Shown in pieces: positions 32,531-45,160 of a DNA stretch of 64,000 bases. The position numbers and the translations under genes were made by a program. The notes beneath the pieces were generated by a model, which saw nothing but the letters and a program-made list of their open reading frames with translations, was not told the DNA's origin and did no database searches. Every line of letters begins with the position of its first letter. Position 1 is the first letter of the stretch. Source of the stretch: Struthidea cinerea (lineage: Eukaryota; Chordata; Aves; Passeriformes; Corcoracidae); assembly GCA_013397865.1 (NCBI GenBank), contig VZTI01002343.1, positions 434,001-498,000 of the forward strand, written 5' to 3'.

Positions 32531-35500
32531 ACTTTCAATAGCAATTTAAGTATAATCCTAGATTACAGACACACACATATGTATGGGGTAGGTGTAAGTT
32601 ACCTAATGCAATTGGAGTCATTGGAGCTACCTCAGCATGCATCACTTGAAGAGCTTTCTCTAAGAATGCCTCTGTAGAAAATGCTGGTACTACAGCTGCC
32701 CTCGCAGTCTCTGATGATTTAGTTAATGTTATTTGTGGAAAAATTTAAATAGAGAGATAATATTTTACCCAAAGTTAATTAGAAATTTGCTTTTTTTTTT
32801 CCCTAGAGAAACTAACTGCCCAGTCCTGGATTGTTCTGGTAACCTTCTCCATAAAAATCCATTTCTACAGGCAGACACAAGGGGTCTATAAAGTACACAT
32901 ACTTACCTTTACCAGACCGTGAGCCTGGATTCTTTTCATTGCTATTCCTTGGTCTATCAATGATTTGTCCTGTGGTCTTGAGAGTTTCTTAGCCTAGCTG
33001 TGCCTTGAGATCCTTAGATCAAGATCAACTAAATATCTGTCATGAATTATTAACCTCTGTGGGACTGGAAAGAAGTTCTGAAGCCTAATGGCCTTTCCCT
33101 CCAGCCAAAATGCCTAATGGCATCTCTTCTGCTGGATAATGCAATAACATCTGCTGAGGCTTTCTAGTAACAGCTTCCTTCTGACAGTGACGTGATAGGA
33201 TGAAGCAGCTTACAAATGCCACCCTCACACCTACCGCATCAGTACCATCACAACACACACCAAATGATCGCTCCTAATGAGCACTAATGATAGATTACCT
33301 GTTTCCATGAAAAGCCAGCCCAGATATGACTGCAGAAAGGGCTTGTCTTTAGTTCTGATTAGCAGTGTGTTTCATCTTAAAACACTTGGATATCCATAGT
33401 AGCAGGTAGACACTTGGCTGCTTCACTGAATGCTGAGACCATCTGACGGTGGCTAGTGTGGCAGTGGAAAAGGGGGGAACCTGCGTAAAGTTCCTATGTG
33501 TTGGCAGGCACAGCGGAAGGGTCCCAAGCACCCAAGGGAAGCCAGAACACAGTTTGCCTCTGCCCGTAGCCCTGCCTTCCATCATCCTTCCCTAAAGTCA
33601 GACAAATCCCAGCAGTTTGGCTTACTTGATGTGCACCTTTCCTGAATCAGGAAGAGGCAACTTCTTGATGTTCAGATATTCGAAGCCCATAACATTTGTG
33701 TGACCATACCTATATCAAAATGTAAATAGGAAGATTTCAAGGAACACTCTATTTTCTTTAAAACAATTTTCAAGTTTTATTAGCTCCTAATAGGCAGTGG
33801 TTTCTTCTTTTGAACTGGTGGTATATATTCTGAGACTATTTCCTTTACTAAGCTGTTCTATTCACAAGAGGTAGCAGCTCTCTTTTGAATTTGTGGGAAC
33901 ATTGTACCACTGGCCATAAGTAAAGCAGCCAGAACCAGCTGGTAATTAATTCTTAATGAAAGCATTTACTTGAAAATTATCATTTTGCTTTATTTTCTGT
34001 CTGTACCCTATGGGTACAGAAGTGTCAGCAGCCTCTTCCCATGTTCTGCACTTCAGAAATGATGAACACATTTTAAATACTAAGCCCAGCCTGGAACTGT
34101 AGGGCTGTGTGCAACTACAGAAAGTTTCAAAGAGCTCCAGGAAATGGAAATGCACTAAAGAACTAACTAGTCCCACAAGGCTCAGGCCGACAAATGCACG
34201 AACAAACTTCAGAGGAGCTGCTAGTCTGTGCTTCCAGGCTTAAGCTTTCTACCTACAGTTTCCCTTGGTGACTCATTTTGTCTGCACAAATCTCTGAAGG
34301 CTTTCTGCTACAACCACCCTTTCCTTTCTTACACATCGTGGTGTAAGGAGTCTCTTTAAACTTAGACCATTTCAGTCAAAGGGATGCTCCATGGGTGCTG
34401 GCCCTTTGACCTCACAGGAAAAGAAGATTTTTCTCTCCTGACAAAGCTGTGAGGAAGTTTTGCAGATTAGGAAGGAAGAAGCTTTCCTCAAGGAAGCCCA
34501 AGCTACTGTACAGGCAAGAAACCCACCAAAGAAGGAGAACCTAATGCTCAAAGCCAGACCTAGTGGCTGGCCTTCCATGGTGCTTCCATGACCCCTTACA
34601 GGTCCTTATAGGACCAGAAAGATACTGTATTTCTGGTTTTCAAAGCTTCAGCTGCTACCTGAAGCCTGGAAACAGCCTTAATCTTCCCAATAAGGGTCAG
34701 AGGGAGGTTCCTCCAGGCTGACAGAGGTAGGAGCTCCTGGGCAAGATGCCCTACTCCTGCTGGCTGGGCAAAGCTCATGCTCATGGAGAGGTGCTGCCGC
34801 TGCCCATTTAGTCTCTCCTAGCTCCACGTGAAAGCAGGAAGGAAAGGTGGAGCCGTTTTAGTTGTGGTATTAAACAAGCACAGGTCATAATGATATTTAT
34901 CTGTTGCTCTCATTACTGTTATTCCTGGCATAATACATTGAATTTCACAGGAAGCTATGGCAAGATTCTGGAGAGAGGTGCTTTCCTTTTTGAAAGTGAA
35001 CTGCTATTCAGTGTTTGGAGTCTTCATGGAAGTTTCCTTCAGAAAGAAAAAACAATGTTAAAGTTAGGTATTTATCTGACTTTTGTCCCTTTTATGTACA
35101 AAGACTAAAACCAAAGTTATCAAAAAAGGGCCAACACCTTATTCTCAATTTTAAAATCCTTGCACTGGAATTGTCATGGAAAGATGTCTCTGGCTATTGA
35201 CTTTTTCTGAGGCTACGAGCCTAATACTTGCTGTGCCTATTTCGTTGCTTTTCTGATGTTTCTTTGTCTGCTGTGACAGTTTTGCAGCTTCTTTTCACAT
35301 CTGCCTCCATCAAACAGTGTCCAGACCTCTTTTTATTCAGCCCAAAAATCCCATTTTTTATCTGGGATCTTTACAACGATGTATATTGCTATGATCTTGG
35401 CAATGGCTCTTTTTTTCAGCTGTCTAATTCCATGAAGGAGCTTTACTGTTTCCTGTATTTTATTCTGAATGAAAAACAGCTGTTCCAAACAACACCTGCA

Positions 35501-37287
35501 AAGAGATTTTGTCCAAGCCTTAGCATAATGCACCCTCACCCTCATGGAACCTGTCTTTCAGAATGAAATTCTGACTTTGAGATTTGACCTTTACAAGGGT
35601 CTGAGGAGCTCAGAAATAAACTTTTTGCATTAGCTGGGTATATCAAAGGTAAAAGGTCAGACTGTGGAGTCAGAAATGTTGTTCTACAAAAAGAACTACA
35701 AAACCAGGTCAAAACACTGTATCATGTGAGTGCAAGGTAGGCATTGCAGCTGGTCTGTGAACTGCGGACATAGAGCTGGAGGTAGTTCAGCAACTCGGTT
35801 TGTTCCCCTCATGACCATGGGAGACTCTTGTCTTAAACTGGGCTTCTTCCTCCGTGAACCAACCCATCAGCACATCAGGCCCAGCCCACAGCCAGGTGTG
35901 CCTGGCTGTAATTTTAAAGAGCGATGCTCTCTGATGTCCTTTGCATCTCATTTGTGCACCTGGGTGTCTCTTGCACATCGCAGAGCATCACTGTACCTTA
36001 TCGCTGGAAGGCCACACCGGGAGGAATATCGCCAGAAATATCTGGGGAAAAGTATGTTCAGGACTGCCTGTGGGACCAGGAGAGTTGTGTCTCTAAGGGC
36101 AGAAACACCACAAACATTTGGAGGATGATTTCCCAGGTCCTAAGTAAAGACTCATGCCTGTAAGGGATGAAAAGGGACCAGATTTCCCTCCCACCAACAT
36201 AGAGGTGAGCTCCACCAAGGACTATGCCCCTCCTCTGCCCCTGCTAACAAAGAGATGGATGGATTTACACCATCCTGAGAAATGGGATGGGAAGGTTTAA
36301 AATTCCCATCTCCACCCTGAAATATTGGAGCTCTCTTCTCCGCCCTCCAGAATAGAGTAATGGGGTCTTTTCTTTCTGACTTGAACAACCTCCTGTGTCA
36401 TAAGCCAAGCCCAAAAAGTGACATGGCCTGGAGATTGGAGGCCGGGGGGGGTGGTGATGTCAGCAGGAGATCCTTGCTGCAAATGCAAAGGGTAGGTCAC
36501 TGCCAAGGCAGCCCACTGCTGGTCTGTGTGCCGAGCTAAAATGCTGTGTTCTCCTTGTCCTCCTTCTCTCCTGTCTTACAAAGGTCTTGCCAACAATCAA
36601 AACGTAAACATGCATTGGAAAACCTGAGTGAAGTTAATAGTGTCGCATCCCCAGGTAGCTGCAGCATGTGTGTGTTGTTTTTAAGAGCTGCCAGTCGCAT
36701 TTGGAAGGAGAAAAATCACCATGCAGGGGCAACCAAATCCAGCATGGAGCAAGACATTTATATTCAGTGTCTGAGAGTAAAACCAGATACAACATATTCA
36801 GTGGCAGAGGTGCATCACTGACAGAAATTATCAGGGAAATTATTTTACAGAAGTTTCATTCTCTATTGTAAATGATATAAATACTGCATAAATAGGATAG
36901 ATTTATTTGTATTACACATGCACAAAGGCTGCTGCTGAAAAAACTTTTACATTTTGAGACTAACTGCGGTTACATTAAAAAGCACTATTTTCACCATAGG
37001 ACCCTTGCTTGGAACCCATTCAGAGAAGGAAGTGTTCAGCGTTTTGCTTTAGCCACACTATCCTGCCTCTACTCTGGTCCGTGTGCAGGGCTGTGTTCAA
37101 CTTACCTTCCTGGGGCTCTGCTCTGACACTTCTTCTCTGAAGTGAATCTGTCAGAAGCACTTTTTCTTAAGGCTTCCCAAGGCAGGCCTCTAATATTATT
37201 TTATTTTAGCTAGCTAAGGCTCCATTCCTGAGAACGCTAGGCATTATGCAGACCTTTTTGTCCACATAATAATTGTGTGTAATTACG

Positions 37288-37317
37288 TTATTGTTGTTGC
37301 TGCTGTTGTTGTTTTTC
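37288..37317. repeat. Imperfect (TTG/CTG)n microsatellite
   Basis: Repeated TTG with interspersed CTG triplets, about 30 bp. Confidence 0.75.
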
Positions 37318-37604
37318 CATAAGACTTGTGGGAAAAAAGGAACGTGACACTGTCGTATGGAGTGTAAACTAAAGTACATACACTGTGTAAACCCACTAAG
37401 AATGTGCAGACAGCCAACATTTGGAATTTCCTAAATTTTTCTCAATTAAAATCACAGCCATTTCATGTTGTTTAATTATTTTTAATGTCATTTTAGAAAG
37501 AGTGACAAATAGAGTAGTTTGACATGCCACATTCCTACAGCCAAGCCAAGTTGCTTCTGCTTAAATATCCGCACCAGAAAATAATGGATTATTGAAAACA
37601 ACTT

Positions 37605-37625
37605 TAACATAATTAACATAATTAA
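37605..37625. promoter_or_regulatory. Tandem TAACATAAT repeat (homeodomain-type cores)
   Basis: The 9-bp unit TAACATAAT occurs twice in exact tandem (37605-37613 and 37614-37622) and runs on into TAATTT, so three TAAT cores lie about one turn of DNA apart. It sits in repeat-free AT-rich sequence (about 37.42-37.70 kb). A regulatory role is inferred only. Confidence 0.25.
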
Positions 37626-40320
37626 TTTAGTCATGTCCAGTTAAGGGAGGGAGTTTAAGAGAAACTGATATTTGCAGTTTAGGCATGGATAATTTAGAAG
37701 GAAAGCAATCTCCTAGCAAAAAGTAAATAAACATTAGTGAGCCAGGCCTAATATTAGACTTTGCTTAAATAGTTCATGCTTAAATAGTTCAGTTACAGGG
37801 CAGCTGGAGTGTATGGCCAACAACAAAAGAAAACACTTAATTGGACACAGCCTCTGTGGGGGTGCTGAGGTGTAGTGAAGGGCCCAATTCACACTGCACC
37901 CTTCCCGTAAAGAGATTAGATCTGTGCTGCAGTATTTACTGTATCTGTTTAGAAAGTGAACATCATAATTGATGCAACACAAAAATATGATGGTGAAATT
38001 GCAAATAAATGGGTATTGAAGGTGCAGATGCGTGTTCCTGAAGTGAAATTTCAAGTTAATTTAAGCAGGGTTGATTTTCTTCTCGCTTGTTAGCAGTAAA
38101 AGGCTGTAACTCTATCCATGGCTCTGCAGGGCACCCACCAAATTGATCAATGCAGAGGTGAACTCTTCGCTGGAGCTGTGGTTACTGAAAACCATCAGCT
38201 GCTTTCAGGGGAATCAAAGATGCTGATGGCAGTACAAATACAGTAAAAGCATCCCAGGTGTTCTGAGGGGATATCACATAGCAGGGAACCAACTCATCAT
38301 TCAACAGTAGCTCCCACAAATGTGTTTCTGTGTTAATGTGATTAAATGGGCTAGCCAGGTTAGCCAGTGTGCCCCAAACAGCCTGAATTTACTGAACTCA
38401 TTCCCTTTAAATTCATTTTGAAAGGGCCACAGCAATCATATAATTTAGTTTCTGCATTCTTCAGTATAATGTGGAAAATAATATGCAGGGCCATTTTGGG
38501 TTGCAGGGGCGTATTGGCTTAGAGAGAGAGCAACTAATCAGGAACGCTACCATTTTATGTAGTTCCTGGACTGGCTGGCTGGCAGCTAGTCAGCTCGTGT
38601 CTTCAGCAAAATAAGATCGAAGCTGTTCACACCCTTCTGTGCATTGGCAGTGATCTGTCACATCCCCACACTGAAACATCAGATATAGCAGAAAATATGA
38701 TTATGGTATTTGACTTTGGATTCTCCTAATTTCCTGTTTATCTAATATCTTTCCTTCAGAATGGAAGGTTAGAAAAGTAAGAATCAAGAAACAGGAGCTG
38801 CAGTGACTTGGTGTCTCAGACACAAGTTTGAGAATGGTCACATCTGTAAATGGGAAGGAAGATTTCTTGCTTTCAAACTTTAATTTCCAACAGCAACAAG
38901 CAGAGTTGCTGTTCACAAAGAAATCACCATGGCTTCAAATTGCAGATTTGGAAAACTGTTGCAAAGTGTTAAATAGATTTTCTGCTACTTTGCAGGATTG
39001 CGGTATGGACTTGGTCACTTCATGATCACCATCATTCTGGACCCTGTGGTTAGGCATGTTGTTTCTCTAAGGATGGGTGTAGCACCTTACAGAAGGAAAA
39101 TAACTTTTGGATGGAAGGAGAATTGTGACAACATTTACCTGGAAAAGTTTAAGCCACGGACAAGCATTAAAATTTGCTCTGACTTGAATACAATGCCTGA
39201 TGTGAAGATGTTTCTGCTGCAGCCTATGGTGGTCACAATGAAGAGAAGCCTTAACACAGCAGCCTGATGAACATTTCTGCTTTTCCTTAGAGGAAGTCAA
39301 CAAGTTCCTCCTCTGCATTTTTAGCCTTTGATCCTACAGTGCTTGAATCCAACTAGCTGCTTTCAGGAACCTCAGAGTCAGGAAAAATCCTCATGCTATT
39401 TCTTGTACTTTTTTCCACAACCAGCCATGGGCCCTTTCTGAGTATGTGATAGTGGCACAGTCACACCTTTAGACTGAGCAGCTACTGCTGGTTTTCACCT
39501 CAACCATCAGCTGAGTGCTTCAAAGACTTTTACTTCTTATTCATGTAATTTTATGTGCCTGCATTTGGAGGTGTGCTAGACAGGAGGAGAACAAGGTTCT
39601 GTTTTATTCCTCTTTATCTCACTCTTGAGTTTCTCTGGGTAGTAAGTCAGAGGCAAGTTGTTTGTAAGATGTCATTTCACATCTCAGTTGCAAGCATGTT
39701 CATGCAAAGCCACATTTGGCGCTTGTTTATCCTCTGCAGTTCTGGTGGTGTCACTGGGGATTTGATGGAGGAAATAAGGTCGGGATGCAGCTCTTTGAGT
39801 CCAATCCTGCCGAATTTATTATGGCAAAAAAAGCTTGTGGGCTTCCTCCTCCTAATACCCCATGCAATGGAAGGAAACATATGCTCTTCCAAGTGACCAT
39901 GGAAACTGGTGCCTTGGTTTCCAAGGTGATTTTCTGGCAAGTGGCCGAAGGAGGAAGCATTAACAAAACAGGATCCTGGGCAGCAGAAAGCATCCACATT
40001 CCTGGCGATGCAGCAGTCTGCACTGAGGAGGACAAAGCCACAGAGACAAACAGAAAGCTCCTCATTTTAAAATCACCGTAGGTGTCAAACACCTGGCAAA
40101 AGATGGGAAACTTAGTCTGTGGTCCCAGCTTCCTCACACAACTCTCTATTTCCTTTTCTGCTTCTATTTGGTGAATGAGATCGGTCTTACCCAACTAACA
40201 TCTTAAGGCTCATATAATCTCACTTTCAATAGAAAAAAAAAGCAAAATAACACAAGGAGAGAAAAAAGAGACTGCTTAAAACTGACTCATACCTTGAGAT
40301 AAGGAAATTCTCACAATCTG

Positions 40321-40373
40321 TGTGTGCATATATATATATGTATATATGTGTGTGTATATATATAGATATATAT
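40321..40373. repeat. (TG/TA)n microsatellite
   Basis: Mixed TG and TA dinucleotide repeats, about 50 bp, alternating purine and pyrimidine. Likely length-variable. Confidence 0.9.
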
Positions 40374-43300
40374 TTAATGCTTCATAGTAAATAAGAGTGG
40401 CTTTCTTCCTTGCCATTTGCAAGACATGAAAGACATGTGAAAAAAGATCAATTTCTCTTTCAAGTACAATAAAGATACTTTGCAGAGCATGTGGGTATTC
40501 CTCCTGGGGCTCCAAACCAGCATGCAGCAAGACCCCTCCTTCACATTCTTCAGGAGGACCAAAACTCTCCTTCTCTGCCTGTCAGTGTAATTCCTTCTTG
40601 GAGTAAATTTGACATACAGTGAGGTGCAACATGACACAACAGAGCAGAGGAGGGGGAAGGACTGGTGACAACTTCATTTCCTTTTGAAGCAGAGGGGAAG
40701 AGGAGTTGATACAGGCAGATATATGTGCTCCTCCAACTCCAGTGCAAGTATTAAAGCCTGTCACAGAATGCTCTCATCATCGTTTGTGGAGTCTGCTGAT
40801 TTATACACTTACATGACCACAAGCCAGTACAGACATAGCATCTAACAGTGGAACAACCCAGCAACAGAGATTTTACTGAATTTTAGATGAAAATTGAGAC
40901 CATCCCCAGCAGAAGAGCAACCCATCCTGATAGAAGTCTGATTGGGAAATAAAAGAAAGCCATTTAAGTGTTAAGTATTTTCATGTGCAATTATGTTCAT
41001 GCTTTGAGCTATAAGTAAAGCCTTATGAAGTTTGATTGCCAGGTTTTCATTACTGCCAGAAGGTCCGGATCTATCCCTGCAGAATACAGTTATTGACAAG
41101 TTATTTTAAGAGTGTTTCATGGCCACAGGATAGAACCAAATTATCCTTAAAAGTGCTGGGAAGTATTTTGACATTAAGTCACTTACCTGATGGTGGGATT
41201 TATTTCAGAATTCCTCTTTCTTCCTCTCTCTTCAACTTTTAATGGAAAATCTGTGCTTACAAGTGGTGGGGGAGATGTACAGCAGCAGTAACTGAAAACA
41301 CTTTGCTTACCACAAAATACAGAGCTTTACGGAAAGCACACAGAGGAAGCACTTGCTTATCCCATTGGAATTACAGTTAAAATGAACACTGGCTGAAGTG
41401 TTGAATGCATCAGCCACCACAGTAAGGGGAGATGACGACAACAAGAGGAAAGGATGTAACCTGTATGAGTTACTGCCAAGACAACCCCTTCAGACCTTAT
41501 CATTGAAAAACATATTTTTCACCAGATAAATTCAGGTTTTTCCTGAAAAAATATCTATCCTGCTGATAATGGAGCAGTAAGTTTGCTACACACGTTGCTA
41601 AGTGGCTTCTACAGGGTGGAGCTTTCTCAGTTACTCAAGGAAGATTGTCTGAGTAAGCCAACATGGAAATGGAAAGGTTAATAAAGCATTTATATTAAAA
41701 ATAAAATATCATGGCTTCTATGACCAAATTTCTGGAAACATACTGTTGTTTTAATTTGTATTTTTGTGGCAGCTGCAGAAAAAACTGCTGTATTACCACA
41801 ATATTATGGTCACTCTTCAACTTTTCCAGTAACTTTTATCTCCTTATGTTCCAAAATTCACAAGCAATTTTATCTTTCCAGGACATACAGCTCTTATTTG
41901 AAATTAGGACAACTGTTAAAGATTTCATTGAAAGATGTATTTTTTTGTAGTCTAAACAGTCAGCTGGGGTTGTGTCATTTCCATGCTGGCTTACATCAGA
42001 CGTTTTTCCCTGAGTAACTGAGAAAATGCCACTGTAAAAAGCACTTAGCAACAAGTGTAGCAAACTTACTTATCCTTTGCTTTCCCAACCAGGGTGTACC
42101 TGCACTTGGACACGGTACCGATGCACAACATTACTCAAATTAGTTTAACCATTTCAGTGGGGTTCAGGTCAGTACTAAATGCAGCTCTTTGCATTTTTTC
42201 AGAGCACTGTTTTTCAGAAACCTGTTGGCTGCCCTACAGGTGTGGGCCATAACTTCCCCAGCAGTCAAACACGATGCCCAGCTACCACAGCTGGTTCAGA
42301 GCAGCTCAGTGTACCCCAGAAACCCGCACAGGTCCTAGCCCTGGCTTTGAAAGGCCTGGTCACGTTAGACACATAGCTCACCTGGACTGAGTAACACACG
42401 TGGGTGACTCTGCCTTCCCCACCACTTACCTATGGCAATGCTGTAGTCTGTGTGCACTTGCAGGGTAAGGCAGGATGACTGAGAATATACCCTCTCTTGA
42501 AGAAAGAGTAAGATTTACTGCAATCATTTCCAGTGACTCAGAGATATCCAGAGACATGGGACTATTTTTTTTTTTTGCAGTAGAATTAAAATATAAAACT
42601 AGTACAGCCCACTGCCAATAAAATTATTGTCATTGTTCATAATTCACTTTTTGAAATAACCTCATTATCTCCCTGAAGTTTAAATATTCTGAACTGAGTT
42701 CAGATATTTGTGTTAGAAAAATAGAAGTATTTGAACTCTGAGTCTATTATTCTAAGATACATATTGGCCATGTATATACCTTTCCTAAGATTTAAAAGTT
42801 TGGTATTAAACAGGTTGGAAATATCAGACAGAAAGTTTGCTGGATGATTGCCACGTCTACTTCCCATACTAAGGACAGCTTGTGAAAGAAGGCAAAAGGA
42901 ACACAGGGGTAGCAATCAGCAGAAGACTTGGCAGCCCTTACAAGGTTTCTGCATCAAGTAATTACACACGCCACTGGTCTGAGATCTATTATTTATATCC
43001 TCTTTTATGCGTTGTAGCTTACATTTCCTTGGTAATTGTTATTACCCATTCACTTCAATAGAGGGCAAAAGAGACTGAAGTTGTCATCTCAGACTAGAAG
43101 TTGCATGCAAAGTGAGACTTAAGAAACCTGTGAGGATTACACGCAATTGGAAACATAACCAAGATAAAAGAAAAATACTAGAGCTGTACAGAATTTAGGT
43201 AATTTAATTTCCCTTAATGCTTCACTGCTCTCCCTATCTGCAAATCATACTGAAATAAACACAAGAGCTTGATGAAACAAAATTATCTCAAAACTCTTCA

Positions 43301-43484
43301 CAGTCATTTTTCTCTAGACTTGAACAGATTGCAAACACTAACTTAACAGTACTAGGAAAAATACAGGGTGTGGTGAACTGGACGTAGTTTCTTCTACCTT
43401 TTCTTTTACTGACTTTTGATGCAGCAAATTTCTGAATAATTTGGTGCACTTAAGGGAATTTCTTGTGGGGAATGACCATTTTAT

Positions 43485-43540
43485 TAAATATATATTATAT
43501 ATATATGTATGTATTATTTATTAGTTAGTTAGTTAGTTTT
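43485..43540. repeat. (TA)n followed by (TTAG)n microsatellite
   Basis: TA repeats lead into a short TTAG tetranucleotide array (about 43520-43537). Confidence 0.88.
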
Positions 43541-44973
43541 TATCTTCTCTCTGATTTTGTTTTTCCATTAGAGCAGGGGCTTTGCATTTCAAATGATCTC
43601 TTTTCTGTTACTGAGTTTCAAAGTTTCAGTAGTGGTGTAAAAGTCACCTGCTTTCAGACACAAAGGCACAATATCCCAGCAGTTATTAAAAAGTCTAATG
43701 TTTTATGAAATGTGAAATAATAGACTTTGTTTGGTCCCTGGGATAATTACTTCTTTCATTCCGACTGAGAATGCAGAATAGAAAGACAGCTGTGTTCTCT
43801 GCTCTGCAGTGAATCCCACAGTGATGAACCACTCCAACCCCTGCATCCTTAAAGAAATCCTCACACAGCGATACTTGTCTCCTGCTGTTTTTCCCAAATT
43901 TGATGTGCACTGCTATGACTTGCTGTAGTGGCCTTAATATCTTTCAATAATTGATATCTTTCCCACAAAACTCCCTCCAAGGTTTTTTTGAGCACACTTG
44001 ACCTACCAGTCCTCCAAATCTTCTGAGTCTTTGCTTTCTAGATGCTCGTGGACTTTATTCTGCTAGGCCTGTGGTTTAGGCCATATGAATTTCGTCCCCT
44101 AGCAGTTTGCAGACACCAAGAAAAACACTCGTATTCAAAATTATCTTGAAAAATGAGAAAGAATTGATCAAATGAGGAAATATAATAAAAAAAAGGGTAA
44201 AAATGTCCACTTAGGAACAGAAAATCAACTACAGAAATACAAAAAGGGAAACTGCCTGACAAAGAGCTCAGCTGCAGAAATTAATCTAAGACTTATTGCA
44301 GAGTGCAATAGAAATATGAGTTGACAACAGTGGAAAGACAAAAGTAAAAATTGTTGTTGTGGACATGTTAGAAGGAAAATCAAGTCCAAAATGGTACAAC
44401 AATAGTATTCACTGTGGGTGAGTTCTTATTTGGAATACAGTATTTGTTATTGCGCACTGTACATTAAAATAAAGGGTTAGGCAATGAAAGAAAGTGTACA
44501 GAGGTATTGACTTGTTGTAGAAACATTCAGAGCGCAGAAATGAAGGATGAGTGGGTATAAATGCATAAGCACGATAACAATGGACTATATTCAATTAAAA
44601 AATGGGCTATATTCATAAACAAGGACATAGTCCCCAGCTGAAAGATCTAGGACTGTTTCCTGCATTTAGCATTCCAGTCAAACCAGACCACAGATTGCCT
44701 GTCAGCAAAAGACTACCTCTAACAAAAGAAGAAGGTAACATCACATCACATACACCATTCCTTTTCTTTCTAGTCCATCTATAGCACAGACTATGGCCTT
44801 AAGGAACTCAGACCAGACTTGCCTAAAATTTATGGAGGTGGAAATAAGCAGAAGTCTGATGCAAAAGAATCATGTCATCGTGATTTTTGGTTCTTGGGTA
44901 AAAAACGCCTGTCCAAAAACTAGTTTATCATCACTCAAGGGATATGATGAAGATCTGATACTTGGCATCCCTT

Positions 44974-45160
44974 CACAGAATCACAGAATCACAGAATCAT
45001 AGAATTACAAAATGGTTGAGGTTGGAAGGGACGTCTGGAGGTCATCTTGTCCATGCCCCCTGCTAATCAAGGACCACCTGTACTGTGTCCAGGTGACTTT
45101 TGAGCATCTCCAAGGATGGAGCTCCATGGCCCCCTGGTCCTCTGTGTTGTACACAAGTGA
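44974..45160 (-). mobile_element. Short CR1 LINE 3' fragment with long tail repeat
   Basis: It begins with five consecutive 8-bp tail units (CACAGAAT three times, CATAGAAT, TACAAAAT). GGTTGAGGTTGGAAGGGACG and typical CR1 3' sequence follow (in reverse complement). It is strongly 5'-truncated, and the inner edge near 45160 is approximate. Confidence 0.9.

Larger units (their letters stand above)
32531..44973. other. Intergenic unique sequence, no gene seen
   Basis: About 12 kb without a recognisable CR1, exon or RNA gene. It contains microsatellites at 37288, 40321 and 43485 and a tandem TAAT block at 37605. Overlapping frames on both strands at 35.7-36.2 and 39.5-40.2 kb were inspected. They have no recognisable domains and no splice support. 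Confidence 0.55.

Noticed and set aside
35730..36163. Open frames of 132 and 79 codons near 35.7-36.2 kb
   Set aside because: They have no recognisable domain, lie in different frames and are mirrored by antisense frames; no transposon or pseudogene parent recognised.
39555..40194. Overlapping open frames on both strands near 39.5-40.2 kb
   Set aside because: Both strands are open over the same bases, with no domain, no splice signals that make sense and no recognisable parent gene. Chance or an undatable relic.
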